DNA from: Pseudomonas gingeri
Lineage (GTDB): Bacteria; Pseudomonadota; Gammaproteobacteria; Pseudomonadales; Pseudomonadaceae
NCBI RefSeq assembly: GCF_013385425.1
Contig: NZ_JACAQA010000005.1
Span: 456,652-520,651, forward strand
Reading direction: 5' to 3'
Length of the DNA stretch: 64,000 nt
Shown here: positions 11,228-20,580 of the stretch, piece after piece
Numbering within the stretch: position 1 is the stretch's first letter
Layout of the letters: each line of letters begins with the position of its first letter
The notes under the pieces: generated by a model
Seen by the model: only the letters and a program-made list of their open reading frames with translations
Databases searched by the model: none
Told to the model about the DNA's origin: nothing
Position numbers and translations under genes: made by a program

Positions 11228-11912
11228 CGTCGTCGACCATTCCTCCATGTGGAGCTTGGTCAGCAATGCCAGCATCGTGGTGCAATTGGTCATGCTGATC
11301 CTGTTGGCCGCCTCGGTCACCTCATGGGTCATGATTTTTCAGCGCAGCAACCTGCTGCGCGCCGGCCGCCGCGCCCTGGAGAGCTTCGAGGAGCGCTTCT
11401 GGTCGGGTATCGACCTGTCCAAGCTCTACCGTCAGGCCGGCAGCAACCCGGATCCGGACTCGGGCGTGGAGCAGATCTTCCGTGCCGGTTTCAAGGAGTT
11501 CTCCCGTCTGCGCCAGCAACCGGGCGTTGATCCGGAAGCGGTCATGGAAGGGGTATCCCGTGCCATGCGCGTGGCCATCTCCCGTGAAGAAGAAAAACTC
11601 GAGCAGAGCCTGCCGTTCCTCGCCACCGTCGGTTCCGTCAGCCCGTACATCGGCCTGTTCGGTACCGTCTGGGGGATCATGAACTCCTTCCGTGGCCTGG
11701 CTACCGCCCAGCAGGCAACCCTGGCCACCGTGGCCCCGGGCATTTCCGAAGCACTGGTGGCCACCGCCATCGGCCTGTTCGCGGCGATTCCGGCGGTTAT
11801 CGCCTACAACCGCTTCGCGGCCCGTGGCGAGACCCTGATCAGCCGTTACTACACCTTCGCCGATGAGTTCCAGGCGATCCTGCACCGTAAAGTGCACACC
11901 AGCGAAGAGTGA
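11217..11912 (+). CDS. tolQ: TolQ, proton-channel subunit of the Tol-Pal system
   Basis: 231 residues with three membrane helices (about 18-40, 140-160 and 175-195), homologous to ExbB/MotA. With TolR it forms the inner-membrane motor that energises TolA using the proton gradient. The conserved helices [19 protein letters not shown] and [18 protein letters not shown] are clear. GTG start at 11217, overlapping ybgC, with AGGAG seven bases upstream. Confidence 0.96.
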   Translation: MEANVVDHSSMWSLVSNASIVVQLVMLILLAASVTSWVMIFQRSNLLRAGRRALESFEERFWSGIDLSKLYRQAGSNPDPDSGVEQIFRAGFKEFSRLRQQPGVDPEAVMEGVSRAMRVAISREEEKLEQSLPFLATVGSVSPYIGLFGTVWGIMNSFRGLATAQQATLATVAPGISEALVATAIGLFAAIPAVIAYNRFAARGETLISRYYTFADEFQAILHRKVHTSEE

Positions 11913-11926
11913 GCAGGTAAATCCCC

Positions 11927-12379
11927 ATGGCCCGAGTTCGCCACAAACGCAAGCCGGTCGCCGAGATGAACGTGGTGCCCTACATCGACGTGATGTTGGT
12001 GCTGCTGGTTATCTTCATGGTGACCGCGCCGATGCTCAATCAGGGCGTGAAGGTTGATCTGCCCAAGGTTTCCAGCGAAGCCTTGCCGCAGGACAACAAC
12101 ACCCAGGTCCTGACCATTTCGATCAAGGCTGACAAGACCTACTACTGGAACCTTGGCAGCGAAGTCGATACCGAAAAACAGCAGGACAGGGCCATGACCC
12201 TGCCGCAGATGACCGACGCGGTGACCAAGATCATCCGTGCCGGCACCGAAGGCGGCAAGCGTACCCAGGTGTTCATTCGCGGTGACAAGACCGTCGACTA
12301 TGGCTCCGTCATGGGTGCCATGGGCGGTCTGCAGAAGGCCGGCGTCGGTAATGTTGGCTTGATTACCGAGGCCCCCTGA
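11927..12379 (+). CDS. tolR: TolR, inner-membrane subunit of the Tol-Pal motor
   Basis: 150 residues: cytoplasmic N-terminus, one membrane helix with the essential proton-carrying aspartate (MNVVPYIDVMLVLLVIFMV, D at about 23), and a periplasmic ExbD/TolR domain. Partner of TolQ. Its stop codon overlaps the tolA ATG (TGATG). Confidence 0.96.
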   Translation: MARVRHKRKPVAEMNVVPYIDVMLVLLVIFMVTAPMLNQGVKVDLPKVSSEALPQDNNTQVLTISIKADKTYYWNLGSEVDTEKQQDRAMTLPQMTDAVTKIIRAGTEGGKRTQVFIRGDKTVDYGSVMGAMGGLQKAGVGNVGLITEAP

Positions 12380-13446
12380 TGCACCAACAGCGAGAGCCGT
12401 CGGCTTCGGAAAGCTACTTCTGGCCCTGGGTCTGGGCGATCGGCCTGCATATCCTGATCTTTGGCATGCTGTTCGTCAGCTTTGCCATGACGCCGGATCT
12501 GCCGGAAGCCAAGCCGATTGTCCAGGCGACCCTGTATCAGCTGAAATCGAAAAGTCAGGCGACCACCCAGACCAATCAGAAGATTGCGGGTGAGGCGAAG
12601 AAATCCGCTGCGCGTCAGACCGAAGTCGAACAGATGGAACAGAAGAAGGTCGAGCAGGAAGCGATAAAGGCTGCGGAACAAAAGAAAGAGGAAGCGGCTC
12701 AAAAGGCCGACGACGCGAAAAAGGCCGACGAAGCCAAGAAAGCCGCGGATGAGGCGAAAAAGGCCGATGAGGCCAAGAAAGCCGACGACGCGAAAAAGGC
12801 TGCCGAAGCGAAAAAGGAACTGGCTGATATAGCCAAGAAGAAAGCCGACGACGAAGCCAAGAAGGCCGCTGAAGAAGAGGCCAAGCAGGCTGCTGAAGAC
12901 GCGAAGAAGAAAATCGTCGAAGACGCCAAGAAGAAAGCCGCCGAAGACGCGAAGAAGAAATCCGAAGCTGACGAGGCGAAGAAGAAAATCGCCGAAGACG
13001 CGAAGAAGAAAGCTGCTGCCGATGCTGCGAAGAAGAAGTCGCAGGATGCGGCGCGTAAATCCGCCGAAGATAAAAAGGCCCAGGCCCTGGCAGATCTGCT
13101 TTCCGACACGCCGCAACGCCAACAGGCCCTGGCTGATGAGCAGGGTGATGAAACGGCGGGCAGCTTTGACGATCTGATTCGTTCGCGGGCAGCGGAAGGT
13201 TGGGCACGTCCTCCTTCGGCACGCAAAGGTATGACGGTGGTGCTGCAAATCGGCATGTTGCCGGATGGTACGGTGACCTCGGTCACGGTGGCCAAGACCA
13301 GTGGCGACGGCCCGTTTGACGCCTCGGCGGTAGCTGCGGTCAAGAATATTGGTCGTTTGACGGAAATGCAGGGAATGAAACCGAGCGACTTTGCGCCCTA
13401 TCGTTCCTTCAAGATGACATTCACACCTGAGGATCTAGCCTTGTGA
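12379..13446 (+). CDS. tolA: TolA, periplasm-spanning Tol protein
   Basis: 355 residues in three parts: an N-terminal membrane helix (about 15-38, [19 protein letters not shown]), a long Lys/Ala/Glu-rich helix of tandem [12 protein letters not shown] units (about 70-235), and a C-terminal globular domain (about 255-355) with [17 protein letters not shown]. It links the TolQR motor to TolB-Pal at the outer membrane. The repeats are coding low complexity, not a separate element. It overlaps both neighbours by 1-4 bases. Confidence 0.95.
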   Translation: MHQQREPSASESYFWPWVWAIGLHILIFGMLFVSFAMTPDLPEAKPIVQATLYQLKSKSQATTQTNQKIAGEAKKSAARQTEVEQMEQKKVEQEAIKAAEQKKEEAAQKADDAKKADEAKKAADEAKKADEAKKADDAKKAAEAKKELADIAKKKADDEAKKAAEEEAKQAAEDAKKKIVEDAKKKAAEDAKKKSEADEAKKKIAEDAKKKAAADAAKKKSQDAARKSAEDKKAQALADLLSDTPQRQQALADEQGDETAGSFDDLIRSRAAEGWARPPSARKGMTVVLQIGMLPDGTVTSVTVAKTSGDGPFDASAVAAVKNIGRLTEMQGMKPSDFAPYRSFKMTFTPEDLAL

Positions 13447-14744
13447 GAAACCTTCTTCGAACAATGCTTGTCGTGATCTGCTGCCTGGCAGGGATGGCGA
13501 TGGCGGATGAAAAGAACATTCTGGTCACCAGCGGCAGCGATCGGGCCACGCCCATCGCGGTCGTCCCCTTCGGCTGGCAGGGCGGTAGCGTCCTGCCGGA
13601 CGACATGGCCCAGATCATCGGCGACGACCTGCGTAACTCCGGTTACTACTCGCCGATTCCGAAACAGAACATGATCAGCCTGCCGACCCAGGCCAGCGAA
13701 GTCATCTACCGTGACTGGAAGGCCCTGGGCGCCCAGTACATCATGGTCGGCAGCATTGTTCCGGCCGGCGGTCGCCTGCAGGTGCAATACGCGCTGTTCA
13801 ACGTCGCCACCGAGCAGCAAGTGCTGACCGGCAGCGTGTCGGGCACGGTCGATCAGTTGCGCGACATGTCGCACTACATCTCCGACCAGTCGTTCGAAAA
13901 GCTCACCGGTATCAAGGGTGCGTTCTCCACGCGCATGCTTTATGTCACGGCTGAGCGTTTCTCGGTGAACAACACCCGTTACACCCTGCAACGCTCGGAC
14001 TATGACGGTGCCCGCGCGGTGACCCTGCTGCAATCGCGCGAGCCGATCCTGTCGCCGCGTTTCGCACCGGATGGCAAGCGTATCGCCTATGTGTCGTTCG
14101 AACAGAAGCGTCCGCGCATCTTCGTCCAGCACATCGATACCGGTCGCCGTGAGCAGATCACCAACTTCGAAGGCCTCAACGGTGCGCCGGCCTGGTCGCC
14201 GGACGGTAACCGCCTGGCGTTCGTGCTGTCCAAGGACGGCAACCCGGACATCTACGTGATGAACATGGCCACGCGCCAGATGAGTCGCGTCACCAGCGGC
14301 CCGGGCATCAACACCGAACCGTTCTGGGGCAAGGATGGCTCGACCATCTACTTCACCTCTGATCGTGGCGGCAAGCCACAGATCTACAAAACCAACGTCA
14401 ATGGCGGTGGTGCGGAGCGCGTGACCTTCATCGGCAACTACAACGCCAACCCGAAATTGTCGGCGGATGAAAAGACCCTGGTGATGATTCACCGCCAGGA
14501 CGGCTTCACCAATTTCCGAGTCGCGGCTCAGGATTTGCAACGTGGGACAGTAAAAATACTGACAGACACCAACCTTGATGAGTCAGCCACTGTCGCGCCC
14601 AACGGCACCATGGTAATCTACGCCACCGCCCAGCAGGGCCGGGGAGTCTTGATGCTCGTGTCCATTAATGGACGCGTAAGGCTCCCGCTTCCTACCGCTC
14701 AAGGCGAAGTCAGAGAACCTTCCTGGTCCCCTTACCTGAACTGA
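13443..14744 (+). CDS. tolB: TolB, periplasmic beta-propeller of Tol-Pal
   Basis: 433 residues: signal peptide ([23 protein letters not shown]), an N-terminal alpha/beta domain, and a C-terminal six-bladed propeller with repeated SPDGxxLAFVxxxxGxxDIYVMN-type blades. It binds Pal and the TolA box. GTG start inside the tolA stop codon region (4-base overlap). Confidence 0.96.
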   Translation: MRNLLRTMLVVICCLAGMAMADEKNILVTSGSDRATPIAVVPFGWQGGSVLPDDMAQIIGDDLRNSGYYSPIPKQNMISLPTQASEVIYRDWKALGAQYIMVGSIVPAGGRLQVQYALFNVATEQQVLTGSVSGTVDQLRDMSHYISDQSFEKLTGIKGAFSTRMLYVTAERFSVNNTRYTLQRSDYDGARAVTLLQSREPILSPRFAPDGKRIAYVSFEQKRPRIFVQHIDTGRREQITNFEGLNGAPAWSPDGNRLAFVLSKDGNPDIYVMNMATRQMSRVTSGPGINTEPFWGKDGSTIYFTSDRGGKPQIYKTNVNGGGAERVTFIGNYNANPKLSADEKTLVMIHRQDGFTNFRVAAQDLQRGTVKILTDTNLDESATVAPNGTMVIYATAQQGRGVLMLVSINGRVRLPLPTAQGEVREPSWSPYLN

Positions 14745-14797
14745 CGCGGCGCTTTACGATTTTGCTTAACACACTGGGGTTCATTAGGAGTTTTACG

Positions 14798-15295
14798 ATG
14801 GAAATGCTGAAGTTTGGTAAATTTGCTGCGCTGGCTCTGGCCATGGCTGTAGCTGTAGGTTGCTCGTCCAAAGGCGGCGACAATGCCGGTCAAGGCGCTG
14901 TAGACCCAAACGCTGGTTACGGCGCTAACACTGGTGCAGTCGACGGCTCCCTGAGCGAAGAAGCTGCTCTGCGCGCTATCACCACTTTCTACTTCGAATA
15001 CGACAGCTCGGACCTGAAGCCAGAAGCCATGCGCTCCCTGGACGTTCACGCCAAGGACCTGAAAGCTAGCGGCGCTAAAGTCGTTCTGGAAGGTAACACC
15101 GACGAACGTGGTACTCGCGAGTACAACATGGCACTGGGCGAGCGTCGTGCGAAAGCCGTTCAACGCTACCTGGTACTGCAAGGTGTTGCTCCAGGTCAGC
15201 TGGAACTGGTTTCCTACGGTAAAGAGCGTCCAGTAGCTACTGGCCATGACGAGCAGTCCTGGGCTCAAAACCGTCGCGTCGAACTGCGTAAGTAA
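14798..15295 (+). CDS. oprL: Peptidoglycan-associated lipoprotein OprL (Pal)
   Basis: 165 residues. Lipoprotein signal with lipobox AVGC and lipidated C22, followed by a flexible linker and an OmpA-like peptidoglycan-binding domain ([20 protein letters not shown] ... [20 protein letters not shown]). It anchors the outer membrane to the cell wall. The start at 14798 has AGGAG seven bases upstream; an in-frame upstream ATG at 14762 would spoil the lipoprotein signal. Confidence 0.97.
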   Translation: MEMLKFGKFAALALAMAVAVGCSSKGGDNAGQGAVDPNAGYGANTGAVDGSLSEEAALRAITTFYFEYDSSDLKPEAMRSLDVHAKDLKASGAKVVLEGNTDERGTREYNMALGERRAKAVQRYLVLQGVAPGQLELVSYGKERPVATGHDEQSWAQNRRVELRK

Positions 15296-15301
15296 TTCGT
15301 C

Positions 15302-16117
15302 ATGCGAACGTGCCGTCGTGCTGTAACTGTTCTGGCTCTCAGCCTGATGCCGCTTGCGGCGTGGGCTGCGGTTCCTGTGGTCGATGACAACTCCGGTAAC
15401 GGTGGGAGTTATCCGCCTGCGGGTTACGGTACGAACGGCGCCTATGCCGGGGGAGGGGTTTCGGCCCCTGTCTCGGCACAGGGCGAGCTGTTCAACCAAT
15501 TGCAACGCATGCAGGAGCAACTCGCGCAGCAACAAGGCGTGATCGAGGTTCTGCAAAACGATATTGCGCGCATGAAGCAGGAAAACCTGGAGCGATACCA
15601 GGATCTTGATCGGCGCATAGGCAGTGGCGGCGCTCCGGCGGCTGCGGCTCCTGATAATTCTCCAGCCGGTGGCAATGTCAATGCCGCCGCCGGTGCTGCA
15701 CCCGCTGCCCAGGCCCCCGCGGCCAGCAGCGAGCCGGGTGATCCGGCCAAGGAAAAACTCTACTACGATGCCGCCTTCGACCTGATCAAGGCCAAGGACT
15801 TCGACAAGGCCAGCCAGGCGTTCAGCGCCTTCCTGCGCAAGTACCCCAATAGCCAGTACGCCGGTAACGCGCAGTACTGGTTGGGCGAAGTCAATCTGGC
15901 CAAGGGCGACCTGCAAGGTGCCGGCCAGGCGTTTGCCAAGGTCAGCCAGCTGTATCCCAAGCACGCCAAGGTGCCGGATTCGCTGTACAAGCTGGCGGAT
16001 GTCGAGCGTCGCCTGGGTCATACCGACAAGGTCAAAGGCATTCTGCAGCAGGTGGTTTCCCAATATCCCGGGACTTCCGCCGCGCAGTTGGCACAGCGCG
16101 ATCTGCAGCGCATGTGA
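15302..16117 (+). CDS. cpoB: CpoB (YbgF), cell-division coordinator
   Basis: 271 residues: signal peptide ending AAWA|AV, a trimerising coiled coil (about 50-100, NQLQRMQEQLAQQQGVIEVLQNDI), an Ala/Pro/Gly-rich linker, and three TPR repeats in the C-terminal half (KLYYDAAFDLIKAKDFDKASQAF...). In E. coli CpoB couples Tol-Pal constriction with PBP1B. Last gene of the tol-pal cluster, six bases after oprL, followed by a terminator. Confidence 0.94.
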   Translation: MRTCRRAVTVLALSLMPLAAWAAVPVVDDNSGNGGSYPPAGYGTNGAYAGGGVSAPVSAQGELFNQLQRMQEQLAQQQGVIEVLQNDIARMKQENLERYQDLDRRIGSGGAPAAAAPDNSPAGGNVNAAAGAAPAAQAPAASSEPGDPAKEKLYYDAAFDLIKAKDFDKASQAFSAFLRKYPNSQYAGNAQYWLGEVNLAKGDLQGAGQAFAKVSQLYPKHAKVPDSLYKLADVERRLGHTDKVKGILQQVVSQYPGTSAAQLAQRDLQRM

Positions 16118-16138
16118 CGGCCGACGGCCTGCTTGAAG

Positions 16139-16166
16139 AAACCCGCGCTTGTCGCGGGTTTTTTCG
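16139..16166 (+). terminator. Terminator of the tol-pal operon
   Basis: AAACCCGCG / CGCGGGTTT stem with a short loop, followed by a T-run, 20 bases past cpoB. Confidence 0.9.
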
Positions 16167-16281
16167 TTAGAATTCACGCCCTTTTTTATGAAACACGCTG
16201 TCCTGGACTGTGCGATTGCAGGTTCATGGCGGTGCCTGACTGAGGCGGACGGCCTGTTTAGCTGTTACGCCCGTGGCGACT

Positions 16282-16929
16282 ATGCAAGACACATTGAGAA
16301 TCACCGAAGTTTTTTACTCGTTGCAGGGTGAAACGCGGACGGCTGGGCTGCCCACCGTTTTTGTGCGCCTGACTGGTTGCCCGTTGCGCTGCCAGTACTG
16401 CGACAGTGCCTACGCCTTCAGCGGCGGCACACTCATGACCCTGGACAGCCTGCTGACCCAGGTGGCCGATTACCGTCCGCGTTATGTCTGCGTGACCGGT
16501 GGCGAACCGCTGGCCCAGCCCAATGCCATTCCCTTGCTCAAGCAGCTCTGTGACGCTGGTTACAGCGTGTCCCTGGAAACCAGTGGTGCGTTGGATATCT
16601 CTGCGGTGGACACCCGGGTCAGTCGTGTGCTCGATCTGAAGACGCCGGGCTCGAAGGAATCGCACCGCAATCGCTACGAGAACATCGAGCTGCTGACCCC
16701 CAACGACCAGGTCAAGTTTGTGATCTGCTCGCGGGAGGACTATGACTGGGCGGTGTCCAAGCTGATTCAGTACGGTCTGGAAAAACGTGCCGGCGAAGTG
16801 CTGTTCTCGCCGAGCCACCACGATCTGCCGGCCCGTGAGCTGGCCGACTGGATCGTCGCGGACAACCTGCCGGTGCGCCTGCAGATGCAGTTGCACAAAT
16901 ACCTATGGAATGACGAGCCGGGGCGCTGA
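16282..16929 (+). CDS. queE: 7-carboxy-7-deazaguanine synthase QueE
   Basis: 215 residues, radical-SAM enzyme. The cluster-binding CxxxCxxC is CPLRCQYC near residue 30, with the GGEPL SAM motif around residue 75. It converts CPH4 to CDG in the preQ0/queuosine pathway. ATG at 16282 ([17 protein letters not shown]) matches the family better than the GTG nine bases upstream. queC starts two bases after its stop. Confidence 0.95.
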   Translation: MQDTLRITEVFYSLQGETRTAGLPTVFVRLTGCPLRCQYCDSAYAFSGGTLMTLDSLLTQVADYRPRYVCVTGGEPLAQPNAIPLLKQLCDAGYSVSLETSGALDISAVDTRVSRVLDLKTPGSKESHRNRYENIELLTPNDQVKFVICSREDYDWAVSKLIQYGLEKRAGEVLFSPSHHDLPARELADWIVADNLPVRLQMQLHKYLWNDEPGR

Positions 16930-16930
16930 T

Positions 16931-17620
16931 ATGACCACCCAAGCAAGCACTGACAAGAAAGCGGTAATCCTTCTCTCCGGCGGTCTGGACTCGGCCACCG
17001 TGGTGGCCATGGCGCGTGCCGAGGGCTATAGCTGCTACACCATGAGCTTCGACTACGGCCAGCGGCACCGTGCCGAGCTGCAGGCGGCCGAGCGGGTGGC
17101 ACGTGACCTTGGCGTGATCGAACACAAGGTTATCGGCCTGAACCTCAACGGCATCGGCGGTTCGGCCCTGACCGACAGCAGCATCGACGTGCCCGAGGCG
17201 CCGAGCGAAGGCATTCCGGTGACCTACGTGCCGGCGCGCAACACGGTGTTCCTGTCGCTCGCCCTGGGCTGGGCCGAGGTGCTCGGAGCCCGTGACATCT
17301 TTATCGGCGTCAACGCGGTGGACTATTCCGGTTACCCGGATTGCCGTCCCGAGTTCGTCGAGGCTTTCGAAACCCTGGCCAACCTGGCGACCAAAGCCGG
17401 TGTCGAGGGCAATGGTTTCCGCATCCAGGCACCGCTGCAGAACCTCAGCAAGGGCGATATCGTCCAGGCCGGAATCAAGCTCGGGGTCGACTATTCGCTG
17501 ACCGTATCCTGCTACCAAGCGGATGCTAACGGCTTTGCATGTGGGAAATGTGACAGCTGCCGGCTACGTGCTGAAGGCTTCGCAGCGGCCGGAATCAGTG
17601 ATCCGACACGTTATTTTTGA
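16931..17620 (+). CDS. queC: 7-cyano-7-deazaguanine synthase QueC
   Basis: 229 residues. ATP-pyrophosphatase P-loop [15 protein letters not shown] near residue 15 and a C-terminal zinc site made of four cysteines ([18 protein letters not shown]). It turns CDG into preQ0 with ATP and ammonia. Coupled to queE; the start at 16931 is fixed by the P-loop distance and the queE stop. Confidence 0.96.
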   Translation: MTTQASTDKKAVILLSGGLDSATVVAMARAEGYSCYTMSFDYGQRHRAELQAAERVARDLGVIEHKVIGLNLNGIGGSALTDSSIDVPEAPSEGIPVTYVPARNTVFLSLALGWAEVLGARDIFIGVNAVDYSGYPDCRPEFVEAFETLANLATKAGVEGNGFRIQAPLQNLSKGDIVQAGIKLGVDYSLTVSCYQADANGFACGKCDSCRLRAEGFAAAGISDPTRYF

Positions 17621-17638
17621 TTTTTTTCATTTAAGGTG

Positions 17639-17666
17639 TTGAATTACCGTTAGAAATCAGTATTAT
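17639..17666 (+). promoter_or_regulatory. Promoter of tRNA-Lys
   Basis: TTGAAT at 17639-17644 and TATTAT at 17661-17666 with 16 bases between them, 17 bases ahead of the mature tRNA. A good sigma-70 match. Confidence 0.65.
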
Positions 17667-17683
17667 ACGCGCCACCACACAGC

Positions 17684-17759
17684 GGGTCGTTAGCTCAGTT
17701 GGTAGAGCAGTTGGCTTTTAACCAATTGGTCGTAGGTTCGAATCCCACACGACCCACCA
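17684..17759 (+). tRNA. tRNA-Lys (UUU)
   Basis: 76 bases with encoded CCA. Acceptor GGGTCGT pairs with ACGACCC, D-arm AGCTC-AGTTGGTA-GAGC, anticodon loop CTTTTAA with TTT at 17717-17719, T-arm GTAGGTTCGAATCCCAC. The homologous tRNA-Lys of P. aeruginosa (PA0976.1) is a known attachment site for pKLC102/PAPI-type islands; here no integrase gene follows. Confidence 0.97.
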
Positions 17760-17776
17760 TATTTGTTGTAGAAGAA

Positions 17777-17819
17777 AATCCGGAATGCCCACGAAAGTGA
17801 GGGGTTCCGGATTTTTTTT
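17777..17819 (+). terminator. Terminator after tRNA-Lys
   Basis: AATCCGGAA and TTCCGGATT form a perfect 9-bp stem around a 17-base loop, followed by a run of T. Confidence 0.85.
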
Positions 17820-17977
17820 GCATGCGAGAAAAACAGGCGCAGTGTCGAGCGTGCGGGTTACTTGATTTTATTTGTGTGGATGGCAAACAGATATTGTTCT
17901 GATTGGTGCGTTGTTGCTACAGGGGCTACTCCTTAAGCTGAGTCCCAGTTAGCCAATCTCCAAAAAGGAACTTCATC

Positions 17978-18721
17978 ATGAGCAATGCTTCTTTGTTTCA
18001 AGCCTCTGAGACCGAACGTTCGTTTTCCAACGTGCTCAAGTCTGCAATCGTCGGTTTGGGCTTGATGTTAGGGACCGTCCAGTTCGCCAGCGCTGCTGAA
18101 GCGCCGACCAATCAACACCCGACCATCCGCGCCATGTTCGGTGCCGAGCCGAGCGACCGCCTGGACCCGAAAACCACCGCCCTGGTGGTGATCGACTTCC
18201 AGAACGAATACTTCAGCGGCCGTATGCCGATCCCGGATGGCATGAAGGCCCTGGAAAACACCAAGCGCCTGATCACCTTCGCCGACAAGGAACATATCCC
18301 GGTGATCCATGTGCAGCACATTGCACCTGCTGGTGCGGCGGTGTTCGGCATTGACGGCAAGACTGTCGACTTCCACCCGCAGATGAAGCCGCGTCCACAG
18401 GACAAGATCATCCAGAAAACCACTGTGAGCGTGTTCGCCAGCACCGACCTGGATGCCCAGCTGAAGAAAGCCGGGGTCAAGACCCTGATCATCAGCGGCC
18501 TGATGACTCACGCCTGTGTCGCCGGTGCGGCCCGTGACGCCGTGCCGTTGGGTTACAGCGTTGTGGTAGCATCCGACGCCACCGCCACTCGTGCCATCAC
18601 CCGTGCCAATGGCCACTCGGTGAGCAAGGACGAGCTGCACAACTCGGCGCTGGCCGAGATCGAAGACACCTTTGGTTCGGTGCTGACCACCTCGCAAATC
18701 GTTGCCTTGCCGGTCAAGTGA
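17978..18721 (+). CDS. Exported isochorismatase-family cysteine hydrolase
   Basis: 247 residues. The catalytic triad of the isochorismatase-like hydrolases is complete: D73 (ALVVIDFQNEYF), K147 (IIQKTTVSVF) and C180 (SGLMTHACV). Residues 1-42 look like a long signal peptide (hydrophobic VGLGLMLGTVQFASAA|EA), so it probably acts in the periplasm, unusual for a family that is mostly cytoplasmic. Substrate unknown (nicotinamide, ureidoacrylate and isochorismate hydrolases share the fold). A LysR gene starts 29 bases downstream on the same strand and may regulate it. Confidence 0.85.
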   Translation: MSNASLFQASETERSFSNVLKSAIVGLGLMLGTVQFASAAEAPTNQHPTIRAMFGAEPSDRLDPKTTALVVIDFQNEYFSGRMPIPDGMKALENTKRLITFADKEHIPVIHVQHIAPAGAAVFGIDGKTVDFHPQMKPRPQDKIIQKTTVSVFASTDLDAQLKKAGVKTLIISGLMTHACVAGAARDAVPLGYSVVVASDATATRAITRANGHSVSKDELHNSALAEIEDTFGSVLTTSQIVALPVK

Positions 18722-18750
18722 TCAACCCCTGACTTCGGGATGCCCGCTTC

Positions 18751-19653
18751 ATGAACCAGCTATCCGCCATGCGCGCCTTTCGCAGCATTGTCGAGGCCAA
18801 GGGCTTCTCTGCCGCGGCGGAACGCCTGGACACCACCCACTCGACGATTTCACGGCAGTTGCAGCAACTGGAGATTGAACTGGGCGTTCAGTTGATCAAC
18901 CGCAACACCCGGCGCTTCAGCCTGACCGGGGCAGGGGAGCAGTACTACGCGGCGTGCGTCGATATTCTCGATCGTGTCGACGCGGCTTCCCAAGCCATGG
19001 CCCAGGGGCATCAACGTCCGGAAGGACTGTTGCGGGTCAGTGTGCCCCTGGTGGTTGGCACCCTGGATCTGCCGCACTGGCTGCCGGGTTTCCAGAAGCG
19101 TTATCCCGATATCGAACTGGAGCTGTGCTGCGATGATCAGTTCGTTGACCTGATTGCCGAAGGTTTTGATGTCGCAATACGGATCGCCGGTGCGCTGGCG
19201 GACACCACCTTGATCGCCCGAACCCTGACGGTCTCCAAGCGGGTGCTGGTGGCTTCCCCCGCCTACATCCGTACCCATGGGTTACCGCGTACAGCCCAGG
19301 AACTCGACAAGCATCGCCTGTTGACGTTTATCGGGGCCTCTTCGGATTGGGAGCTGAGCTCCGCGCGCGGTGCTTCGGTCAGGATCGCGCCAAACGGTCA
19401 GTTCCGCAGCAACACCATCAGTGCCTTGCATGCCGCGACGCTGGCCGGTGCCGGCATTGCCTGTTTCACCCAGGCCACCGTGCGTAGCGATCTTGCCCAG
19501 GGGCGGTTGGTCTCCATCCTCCCCAACTATTCGTTGGGTGAGCGGCATTACTACGCGATTTATCCACAAGCCCGCTACTTGGCGCCCAAGGTGAGGGCGT
19601 TTGTGGATTTCATAACCGATTATTACCAGATGGGAAACAATGCTTCCACTTGA
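18751..19653 (+). CDS. LysR-family transcriptional regulator
   Basis: 300 residues: N-terminal winged helix-turn-helix (AMRAFRSIVEAKGFSAAAERLDTTHSTISRQLQQLE, about 5-65) and a substrate-binding domain (about 90-295). The LEDCCDDQFVDLIAEGFDVAIR-like region places it in the CrgA/DmlR group. Ligand and targets unknown. Same-strand gap of 29 bases from the hydrolase suggests co-transcription or local control. Confidence 0.88.
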   Translation: MNQLSAMRAFRSIVEAKGFSAAAERLDTTHSTISRQLQQLEIELGVQLINRNTRRFSLTGAGEQYYAACVDILDRVDAASQAMAQGHQRPEGLLRVSVPLVVGTLDLPHWLPGFQKRYPDIELELCCDDQFVDLIAEGFDVAIRIAGALADTTLIARTLTVSKRVLVASPAYIRTHGLPRTAQELDKHRLLTFIGASSDWELSSARGASVRIAPNGQFRSNTISALHAATLAGAGIACFTQATVRSDLAQGRLVSILPNYSLGERHYYAIYPQARYLAPKVRAFVDFITDYYQMGNNAST

Positions 19654-19702
19654 TGTAGTGTGGGATATCCGCAAAGCATAGGTGCTCACGTTCATGCTGC
19701 CG

Positions 19703-19738
19703 TTGACCAAACCTACCGATGTAGTAACATGCCTACAT
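19703..19738 (+). promoter_or_regulatory. Toxin-antitoxin promoter with overlapping dyad
   Basis: TTGACC (19703-19708), a 16-base spacer and TAACAT (19725-19730) form a plausible promoter. ATGTAG (19719-19724) and CTACAT (19733-19738) form a dyad over the -10, where autorepression by the antitoxin complex would be expected. Confidence 0.5.
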
Positions 19739-19762
19739 TATTGTTGGCAGGAGGTTGCTACC

Positions 19763-20014
19763 TTGCATACCACGTTATCCAGCCGTGAGTTCAACCACGA
19801 CACAAGCGGGGCCAAGAAAGCCGCGCTCCGTGGGCCGGTCTTCATCACTGACCGTGGCAGGCCTGCGCATGTACTGCTTTCCATTGAGGAATACCGGCGC
19901 TTGGCTGGCGGTAACACCTGCATCATCGACGTTCTGGCGATGCCCGGTGTTGAAGATATTGCATTCGATCCGCCGCGTGCCGTCATCCATCAGCGACCTG
20001 CTGATCTTTCCTGA
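19763..20014 (+). CDS. Phd/YefM-type antitoxin
   Basis: 83 residues: LHTTLSSREFNHDTSGAKKAALRGPVFITDRGRPAHVLLSIEEYRRL is the Phd fold that binds DNA, followed by a short acidic tail (IAFDPPRA) that would wrap the toxin. TTG at 19763 is chosen because CAGGAGG lies eight bases upstream and the family N-terminus follows; the ATG further upstream lies in the promoter. Its stop overlaps the toxin ATG by one base. Confidence 0.85.
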   Translation: MHTTLSSREFNHDTSGAKKAALRGPVFITDRGRPAHVLLSIEEYRRLAGGNTCIIDVLAMPGVEDIAFDPPRAVIHQRPADLS

Positions 20015-20433
20015 TGTTTGTTCTCGACACCAACGTGGTTTCCGAGCTGCGCAAAGCAAAATCGGGTAAGGCCGATGCTGGCGTGATCGAGTGGGCGCGA
20101 GGCGTCCAAGCCAATGCGCTGTTCCTGTCGGCTGTCACCCTTCTGGAACTGGAAAGTGGGGTGCTTCAGATAGAGCGACGGGATGCCCCCCAGGGAGTTC
20201 TTCTGCGGACGTGGCTTGATCAGCATGTGATACCCGGTTTCTCCGGGCGTATTCTGGCTGTCGATACTGTCGTGGCGCTGCGCTGCGCTCAACTGCATGT
20301 ACCAGACCCACGGGCCGAGCGGGACGCGTTGATTGCAGCCACGGCCCTCGTCCACGGGATGACGGTCGTTACCCGCAACGTGGCGGATTTTGCGTCGACG
20401 GGTGTCGCCCTTATCAATCCATGGAAGTCATGA
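20014..20433 (+). CDS. VapC/FitB-type PIN-domain toxin
   Basis: 139 residues. PIN-domain acidic residues are present: D5 (FVLDTNVVSEL), E in LLELESGV (about 47), D in ERDALIAATALVHG (about 104) and D in TRNVADF (about 125). PIN toxins are Mg-dependent RNases. Translationally coupled to the antitoxin upstream (TGATG). Confidence 0.9.
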   Translation: MFVLDTNVVSELRKAKSGKADAGVIEWARGVQANALFLSAVTLLELESGVLQIERRDAPQGVLLRTWLDQHVIPGFSGRILAVDTVVALRCAQLHVPDPRAERDALIAATALVHGMTVVTRNVADFASTGVALINPWKS

Positions 20434-20580
20434 TCTGGTCCGGGCGTACTGATAGGTCGCGTTTACAGCCTTTCTTGGAGCCGTCACCATCGTCTTGCTG
20501 GCCATGAAAAATCACCCGCAGAGTGTTTTTCGATTCGGGACTGAGCTAGTTTTAAACCTCCACGTATCAAGAGTCTGCTT

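Noticed and set aside
12690..13080. Repeated GCGAAGAAG-type units that could look like a repeat array
   Set aside because: They encode the TolA helical domain in frame; no spacers of constant length, so not a CRISPR array or a separate repeat.
12298..13248. 316-residue hydrophobic frame opposite tolA
   Set aside because: The Leu/Phe-rich frame is the reverse complement of the Lys/Ala/Glu repeats of TolA, not a membrane protein.
14762..14797. Upstream in-frame start of oprL
   Set aside because: It would bury the lipoprotein signal; AGGAG sits right before the ATG at 14798.
17684..17759. Island attachment at tRNA-Lys
   Set aside because: No integrase, no repeated tRNA 3' end within the window; kept only as a remark on synteny.
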